64,000 bases of DNA from the NCBI GenBank assembly GCA_001600415.1, contig BCJX01000004.1:1418169-1482168 (forward strand), in the 5' to 3' direction. A program made the position numbers and the translations under genes. Position 1 is the first letter of the stretch; each line of letters starts with the position of its first letter. The notes below the pieces were generated by a model. That model did not search any database. It was not told the DNA's origin and was given only the letters and a program-made list of their open reading frames with translations. This document shows positions 10,277 through 23,021 of this stretch, piece by piece. The DNA comes from Pascua guehoae (Eukaryota > Basidiomycota > Tremellomycetes > Trichosporonales > Trichosporonaceae).

Positions 10277-13200
10277 AGCGCACACCCCCGTCACATCCAT
10301 TTCCTTTGCGCTGACCCCTGTAGTGGCCTGCTGCCAATGTCGGTCCACACCGAAACCTCTCACCAAAGACTGCACCGTTGCGGTTCCCCCTCGCGCCAAT
10401 GTCACCATACCACACCCCATCGTTTTCACCATCCGTCCTGCAGACCAGTCGACGCATTTCGACGTCTCCGCCCCCACCGTCTTCACCATTACCGCTTGGA
10501 TTTGTGGTTGAAGCTTCAGAGCGGCAGCCCGCGGGTGGCGCTGGAGGCACGGCGAGAACAGTCTTTACCCAGGCACGGGGGCCGACAACAGGAGGAGGAG
10601 GACCTGGAGGAGGGGGACTGGGTGCGGCAATTTCGATTTCGGGGTCTTCGGGTCGGCCGGACAGGACAGACAAGACAGCGACCGATTCATTCCACGAGAC
10701 AGAGGCATCCGCTTCATCCGACATTCCACCAATCATCCCACAATTGCTCACTGGTACTGCTGCTCCGACTGCCACTGCGCATACCGCTCAGACCACCGAG
10801 GGCCAGGCTGACCAGGCAGCCGGCGATTCCAAGTCCCCACTACCACCAGGGAGCCCCGCCCCGCCCGACACGCCCACAACACAAGCCGCACCAGCCCCGC
10901 CTTGCGCCGCGCCGGGGTCACCCGGGGGGTCCAGAGCCTCCCAGCAGCTTCTTGGCACTGGCACTGCCACTGGCACGTCGCCGCCGCCTCTGACATCATT
11001 GCCGCCACCGTCCACGTCCCGGCGCAGCCCTGCATCGTTTATCAATCAGTTTCCCGAGCTCGCCCCTCCGTTCATCTCTCGTCGTGAACTTTTCACCCAG
11101 TCACGCTTAACCCGCCGATTATCAGAAACCGCAATACTTCGCAGGCCTGATGTCCCCCTTGCGCTGGACCGCTTGGTCCTGGCACCACAAATCCACCGTC
11201 CTTTGGCATACGACTTGCTCGCCGACGAGGTTGATATGAGCCGCGTCGAAACTCTGGCTCCTCCTCCGTCGTCGGCCGCCTCGGACAGGCCACATGCACG
11301 CCGAGCCAGCTCGGCCCAAGACACTCGCACCGCCAGCATCCACACATCCCTCCAACGCCTCTCGCCCCTCGAAAAGCCCCTCTCATTCGAACCCTTCCCC
11401 AGGCTCTCATCGGCCCCAGCAGACGGTCACTCTTCATCATCATCCCCATCATCACGCTTCCCCTCGTCCCCGGCATACAGGACCCGTCCCGGTACCACCT
11501 TCCCTGAGAACTCTATGTTCGAGATGGACGAGAGTCCCATTGAAGACGACGATGAGGACCGGGTATACCCACACAATCGACCCGTGCCCCCAGGCAGCCT
11601 TGACCGTGCACCGACGCCGAACCAACAAGGAGGAGGAACAGCAATCGGGGCCACTTTTGGGGACGCGCATCAGCCCCCTCTTGCTCCAGCCACAGCAAGG
11701 GGGGTTGCCCTGCACGGACCCATTTCCTCGCCACAGCCGTCATCACCCCCATTACGCCCTACGCCCGCCACCTATGCAGCCGTCGCTGCTGGACGTGTGG
11801 ACGACGACCTCGAAGCAACTCCTACACAGTTAGGCGCCAGTCTTGTCGACGAAGGCGACATGCTTCCGCAAGGCCACTCGGCTATCGCAGAGGTCGACGT
11901 CACATTCGACGACGAGGGTCTCAACACGCTCGAACGCATCTTCCTGCTCAGCCGAAGCGAGTATGCCTTTCACCGTGCATATGTTGCCCGCGTGCTCGGC
12001 GACCTTCTCAGTGACGTCGACCCGTGTGAGTCGGTCGAGTACGTCCTCCCGCTCGTCTCGGGCTTCTCTCTCGATGAAGACGACACAGTCAAGGAAGCCT
12101 TTGCCACCGATCTGCATCGGATCCTGTGGTACTTCTTCTCTGTGAGTGAAACGCGTCTCTCAGTCTCTGGCGACTACTAACAATGCCACAGACTTGCCAG
12201 CTTGTCAAGGACGAGAGCGAGTTTGACGAACTTGATGACGAAGAGGAAGCATACCAAATGAGTGTGAGCGAGTCCCCTGAAGGCACGGAAAAGTCGGTCC
12301 GCCGGCCATCGTTATCACGTTCCAACCCATCGTCACAAGGAGTATTACCCGAGAGCGTGTACCAGTTGGAAAACGTCCTCATGACGCCGTCCATCGAGCT
12401 GTCACAGTCACCAAAGCCAATGGACGAGGGAAGCACGCTCGTAGGATCGCTTCCATCGACTACCACCTCTGCCGAACCATGCAGTAGCACCGTGGACAGC
12501 ACAGACTCCACCGTCGTCTCGCACTTTGATGGGTCATCGACTGCTCACGAAATGTCCACACCCGAAACCTCGATGGACTCGCAAATGGACGAATACGAAC
12601 CTCTGGGCGGAACAGGGGACGACAAGATGTGGCCCATCAGCGGTGCTGCCGAGCACGTCGAGCCGCCGATCCTCGCAGTCGACTTCTTCCGGCCTCTCTT
12701 GGGCACGCTCCTGCTCAGCCAGAACCCAGCCATCTCGGACCCAGTGCGCGTCGGCATCGTGTCGATCATTTCGCGGTTGAGAGGATGCAGCGAGCCCTCT
12801 GTCGACACGTGGGGCGCTCATGTGGGCGAGCCCAAAGAGGTAGAGAAGCAGGTGTTCCTCTCTCAAACCGGCCCGCACAGCCACGACATCCGGCCATTTG
12901 AAGAGTCAGCTCGGACCCTGGTTGAGGATGAGTTGTTACAAGGCATCGTGCTCGGGATGGGAAAGCTGTCGACCGAGGTGCCCGAGTCATTCTTTGACAA
13001 TGCGGCCGAGCTCATGGACCGGCGTGACATTGAAGCGTACGAGGGCGACGAGGAGCTCTTCCGACAGCAGATGATCCACGAGGCGACGCTAGGTCGGGCC
13101 CTGTCGCTGTCCTTTATCGGCTCGGTGTGCGAGTTCTACTCGCCCGAAGAGGTCGAGCGGTACGGCTTTGTGGACGAGGTTGTCCGTGGCCGGGACAGCG

Positions 13201-15067
13201 ATGCCACGACCCGCGCCGAGGCGGCTCTCGCCATGACATACGTCGCCAAGTCGGCACCTTCGTCTGCTGTCGACCGCCTGTTTCCCGTCTTTGAAAGCTT
13301 TGTCCACGACGAAAGCCAACAAGTGCGCCAGTCGGCGTGCGTCTGTTTCCCAGCCCTTTGCAGGCGCTTGACCGACGATGCCGAACGACGAAGGTTTGCC
13401 GTCGACACCATGCTGTCATTCATGTCGGGTGGTGACGACGTGCGACTTGCAGCGCTCGAGGTCTTGGGCGAAGTCATCTACACCTTTGACAAGGACCCGC
13501 TTGGGCCCCCTCACGAGCTGCTCGAGATTTACGTCGATGATCAAGACGCCAACGGCTTCGATTGTGATTGGGACATTCTCGCGAGTTTCAACGTAAGTCT
13601 TGATAAAAGTGTCTGGAGGGGAGGGATGTGTGCTGGTGGAAGGATGGAGATGCGTTTGGCAGCCCCAGATTCACCCCAACTCCTCCGTCTCCGCCCATCT
13701 CTCTCTCGCACGTCCATGCAAAATACATTCTGGACACGTTGCTGACATTGCAGTTCCCCGGTGTATGCCTCACGCTTGGCCCTGACCGCTGGGACGCGCT
13801 TCGGCCGCTCTTCAAGAGGCTTGTTTCTCGTTGCGGTGACCGTGTACTCCGTACCATTGCCGCGTTCCTGCACGAGCTGGCACAAATCCTCCGCCCTGAT
13901 CAAGTGGCTGCGGACGTGCTGCCAGTCTACCGTCGGTGCCTCGAGGCGCACGACGAGATCCGGGAACGCATCTTTGAGCACGTCGATATCATCCTCGCAG
14001 CCCTGCCGCCCGAGATTGGATGGTCGTGCTTCCGCGATCTGCAAGCGGCGTGGGTCAACGACACGCTCGGCGGATGGCGTGCGCGCGAGCAGCTTGCCCT
14101 GCACATTCCTTCATTCCTCGAGACGTTTAGCGCAAACGACGAGGTGAGCGCTGTCCTCGACATGATGCGCTCTGCATTGCTCGACCGCTTTGCCGCTGTG
14201 CGTGACGCGGCCACGATTGCCGTGCCGAAATCGTACGCGACTCTTGGCCACAGCCGCTGCTCGAACACCAAACTGCACGATATGCTGCTGGACCTCTGCA
14301 TGAGCTCGCGCTACCGTGAGCGCTTAACGTGAGTTTTTTTTTTTGACAACAGCTGCCTTCCTCGGGGTAATCGCTGATCATGTAGTTTTGTCCGGTGCCT
14401 GCGCGAGTTTATCCGTCCGCCCCCGAACCGCAAAGCATTCGAGACGTACTTTGTGCCCGCGCTCCCGAGCCTGTCGCAGGACATTGTCGATGTGCGTCTC
14501 GGGCTCGCCAACGCGATCAGTGACCTGTTCGTTGTGGGTGCATTCTATGGCGACCGCAAAATCCCCGTGCCAACTGTTATTCGTCACCTTGCAAGTGTTC
14601 TCGCCGAGGACGACTCTGCCGATGTGCGCGACATCATTACCCGCATTGGCGCCGATCGCTGGGCAGACCAGCCGGCGGACGAGGCTTTGGCAGAGACTGC
14701 CAAGAAGACGGACACTCCCAGCAGCATGGAGTCGGCTGTCCAAGACGCGCTCAGCGAAAGCCCGATGGACGACCAAAAGGTCCCAGTGCACGCCCGAGCA
14801 GCCATTCCATCACCCGTGGAGGGCCGGCGATCGAGCCTCGAGGACGTCGAGGAACAGAAAAGTAATGGCAGCACGGACGGCAGCACGGATGCGGTGCTGA
14901 AAAACGTCGGGTCGACAGGCGAGACCAAGAACCCATTCGAGGCATCGTTTGAACGCGCCGCCGAAGAGGACGCGATCATGAGCGTGTGTAGTGGGAGCAG
15001 TGGGAGCGAGAGCGGGCGGAGTGAGAAGGGGAAGAGTGGTAGTGGGGCGGAGAGGAGGGGAAGTTAG
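8983..15067 (+). CDS. PPP4R1: Protein phosphatase 4 regulatory subunit 1 (HEAT-repeat protein)
   Basis: Five exons, 8983-9987, 10324-12141, 12192-13592, 13754-14328 and 14386-15067, give 1826 residues and close exactly in frame. The first 880 or so residues are disordered and Ser/Pro/Thr-rich. HEAT-type helices begin around residue 885 (LNTLERIFLLSRSEYAFHRA) and run through the rest, interrupted by an acidic linker near residues 945-1080. The fourth exon holds the most recognisable block, FPGVCLTLGPDRWDALRP, followed by FLHELAQIL and WRAREQLALHI, which aligns in order with the C-terminal HEAT region of animal PPP4R1. Family members bind the PP4 catalytic subunit and direct it to substrates. 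The first intron (336 nt) carries a long C homopolymer. The family call is strong. The specific function in this yeast is inference. Confidence 0.85.
10240..10276 (+). repeat. Poly-C tract (37 C) in PPP4R1 intron 1
   Basis: An uninterrupted run of 37 C lies 47 bases upstream of the intron-1 acceptor at 10323. An AG directly follows the run but would put the next exon out of frame, so the CTGTAG at 10323 is the better acceptor. Assembly length of such a tract is often unreliable. Confidence 0.9.
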
Positions 15068-15919
15068 TGGGACAGCGGGGTGAGCGCGGAGAGAAGGCTT
15101 GTGAGGAGAGAGAGAGAGGAAGCGACAAGAGGAGAACAGTGTACCACCACCAAACCCCGTGGACGTTGCCAGCTCGTGGCACTGGCCAGTGTCACGATAC
15201 CGCGAGCTGCTGCCTACACGATACCCCCCATTTTCTGCCGACCAGAATATCCCGCCCAGCGAGGCTGCTTGTATCACCGTAAACTCTTACCTTCCTGTTT
15301 CGCATAGCACGTACGTATTCATTCAGGAGGCCGGTCCGAGATGCAGAGACTGGAACACTACAATGGAGACGAAGGACGACGCTTCTCTGCAGCAATACTG
15401 ATACTCGCTGCAGTGACCAACGCAAATTAAGTTGTGTGAAAGGGCCTCACATGGATCATTGGCGGCATGGAGACGAAACACTCGTGTACAGTACTGTACT
15501 ATCAAATACCAATCCAAGGCCCCAGAGCAACATGATCTATTCATTCGTCATGAATGTAAACACGCCCAAAGTGTGGACAGAATTGGCCCGCGAAGTGAGC
15601 AGGCTGTCGGGTGTCGCGCCGGGCATCAAACAGTTGCTTCAAAGATGCATGCACGCGACCCAGGGGCCAGGGGCAAGCAGAAGCATTGTTTTGAAGCATT
15701 ACGTAATGACCACTGGCCGGTTACGGGCAGCGTATGACGCAGCCGGCGAACTCGTACTCGTACTCGTACTCGTACTCGTACTCTTGCTCAGCATAGTGTC
15801 CACCACCATCCACATCGCTTCCAACCACCACCACCACGACTCGACACCACTCTGTCCCCCACACATCCACATTCATTTCTACACACTCTCTATCGACACC
15901 TCGACCAACCTAGCTCCCC
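15068..15919. promoter_or_regulatory. Intergenic region and promoter of the ABCD transporter
   Basis: No gene is seen. CTCGTA hexamer copies (five, at 15751-15783) lie 137-169 bp upstream of the next ATG. A CA/CC-rich leader with CACCACCACC runs up to the start codon. The same hexamer recurs upstream of the SCY1-like gene. Confidence 0.5.
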
Positions 15920-18900
15920 ATGCCCGCCCCGTCCCGCCCTGTCGGCGCGGCGCGCGACGCCCTCGCCTCGGCCATGGACACGTACATGCGCCACCGCCCC
16001 GCGGTGCAAAAAGTGCTCACGGCGGGCTTTGTCGCGTACTGCATTGGCGGGACCGTGGTGAATCTGAGCGGCAAGGGGCCCAAGGGCCTCGGGGGCAAGC
16101 ACAGCCGGAGCAAGGCAAAAGGCAAAGCAAAGGGCAAGGCAAAGGGCAAGGGCAAGGGCGGCGAGTCTGATGACGACGGCGAAAAGACGGATGGCGACAA
16201 GACGGAAAAGGGCGTGACGGCAGTAGGCAGCGTGGGATCTTCGGCCGCGTCCAAACGGCGGCGCAAGAAGAAAATGTCCGTCTCAGACCCCATCTTCCAT
16301 GCGCGCCTCAAGAAGCTCCTCCGCATCGTCATCCCGGGCATCAGGAGCCGCGAGGCCGCCATGCTCGCCCTCCATACCTGTTTCCTCCTCGCGAGGACCG
16401 CGCTGTCGCTCTACGTCGCGGACCTCGATGGCCGGTGAGTTGTGGGCGTGGAGCGAGTGGGGGTACGATATCGAGGTGGGCGGGACTGGACCCTGGTGGC
16501 ACATGTCGTCTCGTCTCGGTGTCGGACCCCGTTGGCGTCGACATGGGCGACATCCTACTGTACACTCCCCCCCGACACCCCTCCCGCCCCCCATGCAACA
16601 CCATTCCTAACAACCCAGCATTGTCTCGTCGCTCGTCACGGCCCAGCCCCGCCTGTTCCTCCTCAACCTCGCGAAATGGATCGCCATCGCCATCCCCGCC
16701 ACTTACACAAACTCGATGATCGCCTACCTCCAGAACGAGCTGGGGCTTGCGTACCGCACACGGTGAGTCTGGACTTTTTTTTTTTTTTTTTTTTTGCCCC
16801 GCTCCCCCCGACCCAGAGCGCTAGCTTGGGTGTACAGTATGGTGTACTGTACGGCGCGGGCTTGTGTGGGCCGTGTGATCGTGTGCATGTGGGCGGGTGG
16901 CGGCGGTGGGTGGCGCGTGGGGTCTCCGTGGGACGGGCGCTAGTGTGTGGAGTGGAGGTGGTCGCCATGTCACCACGCGATTAATCGACTTTGGAGAAGA
17001 AGAAGCAGGTGTGGCAGTGTGGCGGTTTCATGTCTGTGGTCCAGTTCCACATTGTTCGCGTTGTGTGCCTTCTGCATTGGTGTTCGCAAGGGCACCTGTT
17101 GGGCATTGTTGCCGCGATGCGGTGGCGGCTTTGGTTTGGGGTCGTCTGTGGATGATCTGGGTTCATTGCCCAGTTCCCGCTCCACAGAGTTTCCTTTCTG
17201 TTTCTTGTCAATCTCCTGCGTCAAAGCATGCGAGAGCAGATAGGTTTCCCTTCGCATGACGTACGACTGGTGGCGTTGATAACTATGCGTCCGCGTCCCC
17301 ATTCGCAACAGCCTCTATGCGACCTACTGCTAACACTACGCAGACTCTCCAAGTATGCGTTGACAAAGTACCTCGACGAGGCCAAGGATGGCGAAGACGA
17401 AAAGCTGTATTACAAGCTCGCCAACTTGGACGACCGGATCAAGAATGCCGACCAGGTGGGTGGAGTCGTCCCTGGACTGTCGCGGGCGCTAACCCATACC
17501 CAGTACATGACCGTCGACATCCAGCAGTTTAGCAACAAGCTCGCGGAAATCTACTCGAACATTGCAAAGCCCGTGCTCGACGTCATCTTGTACAACTACC
17601 AGCTGTCGCGCAACGTCGGTGCCGAGGGTCTGGTGCTGCTCACTGCCCTGGTGCAGGTGAGCGCTGCCCTCTTGCGGACCATTACGCCGCCGTTTGGCGA
17701 GTACGCCGCACACGAAGCGACGCTCGAGGGCGAGCTGCGGTTTACGCACTCGCGGCTGCTCGAGAACGCCGAAGAGGTCGCATTCTACCACGGCGAGGAG
17801 TTTGAAAAGAATGTCATTGAGCGCGGATACTTTGCCCTCGTCAAGCACGTCAACCGCGTCCTGCGCACGCGCGTGTGGCACGGCATGGCAGAGGAGGGCG
17901 TCATCAAGTGGGCATGGGGCAGCTTTGGGCTCGTTGTCTGCGCCATCCCCGTCTTCCTCGGCAGCAAGCTTGGCCTCGGAAACAGCGACCTCGGGAGCAG
18001 GGCAGAGGGTGAGCTCATGATGCCTTTACAGGAGCTAACGCCAGGCTTTGTTACCAACCGCCGCCTGCTGCTGTCGTCGAGCGACGCGTTTGGCCGTGTC
18101 ATGTACTCGTACAAGGAGCTTGCCGAGCTTGCAGGGTACACGGCGCGCGTGTCCGACCTTCTCGACGCCATGGATGACGTCGCAAAGGGAAAGTACCAGA
18201 AGAAGCTGGTCAGCAGCGCGAGCACCGAGGAGAATGCCAAGAGTGAGTTTTGCTGGACCTTGTACAATGCTGGGCGAGCTGACACGCTACAGTGCTCCAA
18301 GGTCGCGGCAAGGTGATCGAATCAGAAGAGATCCGCTTCGACCAGGTGCCCCTCATCAGCCCGAACGGCGACGTCCTCGTGCGCTCGATGAGCTTCAACG
18401 TCGAAAAGGGCAAGCACCTGCTCGTGGTCGGCCCCAACGGATGCGGCAAGAGTTCGCTCTTCCGCATCCTCGGCGGCCTCTGGCCCGTATACGGCGGCAC
18501 AGTGTACAAGCCCCCCGAGCGCGAGTTTACCTATATCCCCCAGCGTCCGTACCTGTGCAGCGGCACGCTGCGCGACCAGATCATCTACCCGCACTCTCAC
18601 GCGGAAATGGTTGAGCGGGGCGTCACGGACGCCGACCTGCTCGACATGCTCAACGTGGTCGACATGGGCCACATTGTCGAGCGCGAAGGCGGGTGGGAGA
18701 CGGTGCGCGAGTGGCGCGATGCGCTCTCTGGCGGCGACAAGCAGCGTATCGCCATGGCGAGGCTGTTTTACCACCGGCCAAAGTATGCCATTCTTGACGA
18801 GTGTACCAGTGCCGTCACGCTCCAGATTGAAAAGGCCATGTATGAGCACGCTACAGGTGAGTGCGGGTGCGGGCGCGAGTATGCTAAGAAACGACGGGCT

Positions 18901-19324
18901 GACTTACAGACCTCGGCATCACCCTCATGACCGTCTCGCACCGCCCGAGCCTGTGGAAGTACCACTCTATGGTGCTCCAGTACGACGGCATGGGCGGGTA
19001 CATTTTGTGAGTGCTACGTGACGTGACGTGACGTGACGTGACGTGACGTGGCGAGCAGCATGTGGACGGATGCAAGCGGCTAGAAGTTGGTGGTCCAACT
19101 GGCCAATTGCCAACGACACGAATCCGCCACACACACTTGTCCCCAACCTACCCACACTGACACGCAGCACCGAGCTCGACGCCGAGAAACGCCTCGCGCT
19201 CCAGGAGGAAAAGCAAGACCTTGAACACCGCCTCCTCGAGGTCCCCAAGCTGCGTGCGCGCCTCGAGGAACTGCGCTCCATCAAGGCCCAGCGCGAGCAG
19301 GCCGAGGCGCGGCTGCGTCCGTGA
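15920..19324 (+). CDS. Peroxisomal ABC half-transporter, ABCD (Pxa/ALDP) family
   Basis: Eight exons, 15920-16434, 16619-16762, 17344-17455, 17504-18008, 18045-18242, 18293-18856, 18910-19006 and 19168-19324, give 763 residues. A Lys/Gly-rich N-terminal insert precedes the ABCD membrane domain. Hallmarks are [14 protein letters not shown], the NADQ motif and the EEVAFYHG segment. The nucleotide-binding domain carries Walker [10 protein letters not shown] (near residue 538), signature [13 protein letters not shown] (D in place of the usual Q/E), Walker B YAILDE and the SHRPS His switch. Family members dimerise in the peroxisomal membrane and import long-chain acyl-CoA for beta-oxidation. I cannot tell Pxa1 from Pxa2 by eye. 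Introns 3 (48 nt) and 4 (36 nt) are stop-free multiples of three, so unspliced forms stay in frame. Their removal restores family spacing. Confidence 0.87.
16775..16795 (+). repeat. Poly-T tract (21 T) in ABCD intron 2
   Basis: The run begins 12 bases after the GTGAGT donor of intron 2. A similar T run follows the donor of an intron in the acetate-transporter gene at 56551-56573. Confidence 0.85.
19016..19050 (+). repeat. ACGTG pentanucleotide repeat in ABCD intron 7
   Basis: Seven perfect copies of ACGTG start nine bases after the donor of the last intron. The array repeats TGACGTG, which contains a CRE-like TGACGT core. That may be chance. Confidence 0.88.
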
Positions 19325-19958
19325 ACGAGCGCGGGCGAGGGCACGTGGGGAGAGTGACGGCGACGAGTGGCGATACCTTGGCGACGAGTTTGTACCCCTG
19401 ACAAAGGGGCTGGGTCGGATACAGATACGGATAACACGGAGACTGGTGTGCGAGGTACATGGGATGTAGCCTAGACATGATATGATAATTGTCACGTGTG
19501 GAATGAGTAGTGGGGAGCTGCGGGACATGGAACGCGGTCTGGCAGCCGACAAACAAACTTGCATTTCGCTGGGTGAACTCACAGCCCGTGACACGTCAAG
19601 AGGATCACACCTGGTGGAGCCGGCCGAGACGGCACCCTGGCTGGATCCCGGTGTCGGCGCCGGAGCGAGTACTGCCCATGAGGCGCGGGACTCTGGACCC
19701 AATGACTCGCTCGCTTGATCCCTCTGCAGCACAGCCTTCATCACCATGCCCTCCTCCAGTCGCCCATGCACCATCGTCCCAACCACCACGATCCTGCCAG
19801 CCGAGTATCCAATGTAATGCATAATGCCCATGCCATGTCCGATCTCTACATCCTCCCCCCTCTACATTTCCACCCTACACCCCCTACCACACACCCTACC
19901 GCTGCCCAACCCCCCCCCCCCCCCCCCCCCCCCGGGCCCCTCGCCCACCCGCCACCCG
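19325..19958. other. Convergent intergenic region with poly-C
   Basis: This is the space between the 3' ends of the ABCD transporter and UTP13. A run of 24 C (19910-19933, G in the UTP13 sense) begins 25 bases past the UTP13 stop codon, followed by GGG. Nothing coding is seen. Confidence 0.65.
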
Positions 19959-22900
19959 CTACGCATCAACCTCCATGACCTCTGCGCCAAACATGCCGCC
20001 GTCCATCTCGCTAATCGTATAGTCGAGCATGTAGCTCTCCTGGACGAGGCGGTCGATGCGTCCCATATGGCGCTCAGAGTACGGAATGAGGCCGTCGAGG
20101 AGCTCGCGCATCGAGATTGTCGGCTGCGTGGCCTTTGCTGCGCGGCGCTTGGCGTTCAGGTCTGCGTCTTCTTCATCTTCATCCTCGTCGTCGTCGTCGT
20201 CGTCGGGAGTGTCGGGTTTGGCCGTGGTCTCAAACGCCGCGACAATGTCGTCGGGCGACCGGAGACGGAACACGGCGTGCAGGACGGCCTGGGCGACCTG
20301 GGCCGTTTTTGCGTTTGCGTTCCAGTCGCGCACGTGCTTGAGGAGACGGACCAGGTCGATGGGTGCGAGTGTGCGGATGACCTCGTCGATTTCGCGCGAT
20401 GCCGATGCCGTCGTCGCGTCGGCGTCGGCGTCGGCGTCGTCGACCGTCGACGAGAGGACGGTGCGGAAGAGACGGAGCAGGCGGCCGGGCTGGCTCATGG
20501 CGAGGGCGAGCAGGATGGCACGGCGGTAGTCGCCGACATTGACATAGTTTTGGAAATCCTGCTCGCTCTGCACGGCCGCGACGAGGGCGGCATTCTTTTC
20601 GGCCTGCTCGGCCGCGCTCGAGTCTTGCCAGAATGTCGCGACAGAGTCGGCGCCCGCAGAGACAATCGTCGACTCGTCGGGCGATACCGCCAGTGCCCAC
20701 ACCTGTGGACAGTTAATAACGGGCGTGATAGGAAAATAGTCAGGTTTCTACCCACCTTGTCCTCGTGGTTGTCCAGCGTGGCGGCACACTCCTCGTCGCG
20801 AATGTTCCAGAGCTTGACAAGCCCGTCGCCCGCCGACGACACGAGCTGCATGCCGCTCGTCATAAAGTCGACGCGGAGGACAGAGTTGGTGTGGCCCTCG
20901 AACGTCTTGAGGCAGCTAAAGTCGTCGAGCGACCAGATCTTGATGGTGCGGTCTGCCGCGCCCGACGCGACGATGCGGTCTGTCCGGCTAAACTTGACAG
21001 TCCACACACCGCGCCGGTGGCCCTTGCATGTGCCGACGTGCCGGACGCTGCCGGTCCCGCCTGCCCCGCCGGTACCAGCGCTAAAGTCGACCTCGAAGAG
21101 CTTGACGAGCTTGTCCTGGCTGCCCGAGACGAGGAAGCGGTCGTTGGGCGCAAGGTCGAGGCTGTTAATGTCCTTTTCGGCAATGATGAGCGTGGCCAGC
21201 GACCGTGGCTTGCTGGGCTCGTCGGCGTCCTCGTCCACACTGCTCAGGTCCCACATCTTGACTGTCCGGTCCTGGCTCGCGGTGAACAGGAACCGGCCGC
21301 GGGACCCTTCCTGTTTCCGGCTCAGCGCGACTGCTCCCACGGCACCGGCATGTCCCTCGCACACGGCAATGCACCGCCATCCGCTGCTCCCGTCGCTGCT
21401 GCTGCTGCGTGGTGCCCACACGCGCGCCGTCCGGTCCTTGCTGCCCGTCACGAGCCAGCGGCCGTCGGGCGAGTGGTCGAGACACAGCACCATGTCGCGG
21501 TGGCCAGAGAGGAGGCGTGCGTCAAATGTCGCCGTAGAGTAGACGCGCACGAGCGACGAGTTGGTCGCAAGGGCCAGGTGTGATGTCCGTCCGGCACCCT
21601 CCTGGCCCGTCGCCGACAGGAACGTCGCGTCGACAATGTCGTCGTTGAAGCCCACCACTTGGCGCGTCGTCGCGAGCGTCGCGAGCGAGTGGAAGATGAT
21701 GTTCTGGTCCGCGTGCACCGACACCAACGACAGGGTCGTCGCGTCGTACCTGTTCCCCGTCAGCATCTACAGAGGCGTGCAATCGACCTTGAAACACTCA
21801 CATGACGGAAATCACACCGCGCTGCTCGTCCTCGTCGTCGACGGCCTCGTCCACGCCCTCGACACCCTTCATCGCCGCCACCTCGGTGCCCTTGAGCACA
21901 TCCCATACCCGGGTTTGCCCCGCGTCGCCCGCCGTGTAGCACAGCAACCGCTCTGCACTTCCGCCCACCACGGCCGTGTCTCGTGGGAGCAGTCCGCACG
22001 CCTCAATCTGCTCGTTGGCCAGAATCGTCTGGACGACCCGTGGTGCGGCCGCCTTTGCCTTGCCGTTCGCCCTGGCCGAGCCCGAGCCCGAGCCCGAGCC
22101 CGCGGCAGTCAGACCCTGCACATCCCACACGAGCACGACCTTGTCCCTTCCGCCCGTGACGGCCCAGCGTCCGTCCTCGCTCACGGCAATGCCGCGGACG
22201 ACACTGACGTGGCCCTCGAGCACGGCTTTGGGCTTGGCACCACCCCCCTGCCCGCCGGCGACGACGACACGCGCACCCGCGTCGCGCAGGTCAAAGACAC
22301 GCACACGCGCATCCGTGCTGCCCGTCCACAGCTCCATGCGCTGCCGCTCCTCGCCCGCCGCCTTGGTCGGGAACGAAAACGCCAGCGCAGACACGGGCCC
22401 ACCGTGCCCGCGGAACATGTGCGTCGCGTACCCGCCCGCCAGGTCCCAGACCTTTACGATTCCGTCCGAGCTGCCCGTCGCCAGCAGCGCCGAGTCCGGG
22501 GACACGGCCGCGAGGAGGATTGGCGCCGACGACGCCCTAGACAGCGCACGCGTGTACGTCAGGAGAGGCGGCTTGGGCGTCGTCGCCACCTCGGACGGCA
22601 GGGGGTAGTACCGGATCGTGTTGCTCTGGTGGCACGTCACGAGCGTCGGCGGCGACGTGTGGTACGACAGCGCCAGCGCAGTGATCGCCGTCGTGTCCTG
22701 CGAGTTAGAAAGTCTGCTCCACAAGCCTCCCCCATTAATCTCCAGAGTGGTTAATCCCCTCTCTCGCCGCTCCAAGTCCCAAACTCACGCCCTTGACGCG
22801 CGCCACGCCGCGGCCGGTCCGGACCTCGGTCACCAGCACCTCCTCGCCCATGGTCGTGATGAGCCACTCGCCATCGCGTGTCAACAGCACAGGCCCGCCA

Positions 22901-23021
22901 GTGTACAGTGGTCGGATCGAGGTGGGTGATGCGCGGAAGCTGCAGGTTAGCTACCCGCGCCCGCGCCATGGTTGGTGACATACCTCGTCTTGAGCTCGCG
23001 TTTTGATGACTGGCCGTTCAT
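19959..23021 (-). CDS. UTP13: U3 snoRNP / SSU-processome WD40 protein Utp13 (TBL3)
   Basis: Five exons, 23021-22984, 22939-22789, 22697-21802, 21749-20756 and 20702-19959, give 940 residues. The N-terminus reads on to LYTGGPVLLTRDGEWLITT, the typical first blade of Utp13. Many WD units follow, for example GHVSVVRGIAVSEDGRWAVT, GHRDMVLCLDHSPDGRWLVT and GHTNSVLRVDFMTSGMQLVS, consistent with tandem beta-propellers. The last 200 residues form the Utp13-specific helical domain (QDFQNYVNVGDYRRAILLAL, then LLRLFRTVL), with an acidic Asp-rich loop. Utp13 belongs to the UTP-B subcomplex that binds the 5' external spacer of pre-rRNA in the nucleolus. A GSGSGSGS linker is encoded by a short repeat near 22080. 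Intron 3 has a competing acceptor 17 nt upstream that would cause a stop. Confidence 0.9.

Noticed and set aside
19824..21542. Plus-strand ORF of 572 codons
   Set aside because: It is wholly antisense to UTP13 exons, which have WD40 motifs and matching splice phases. Its open frame results from high GC content.
21750..21766. Upstream acceptor (CTGTAG) for UTP13 intron 3
   Set aside because: It would introduce a stop two codons later. The CAG 17 nt downstream joins ISVM to YDATTLSLVSVHADQ in frame.
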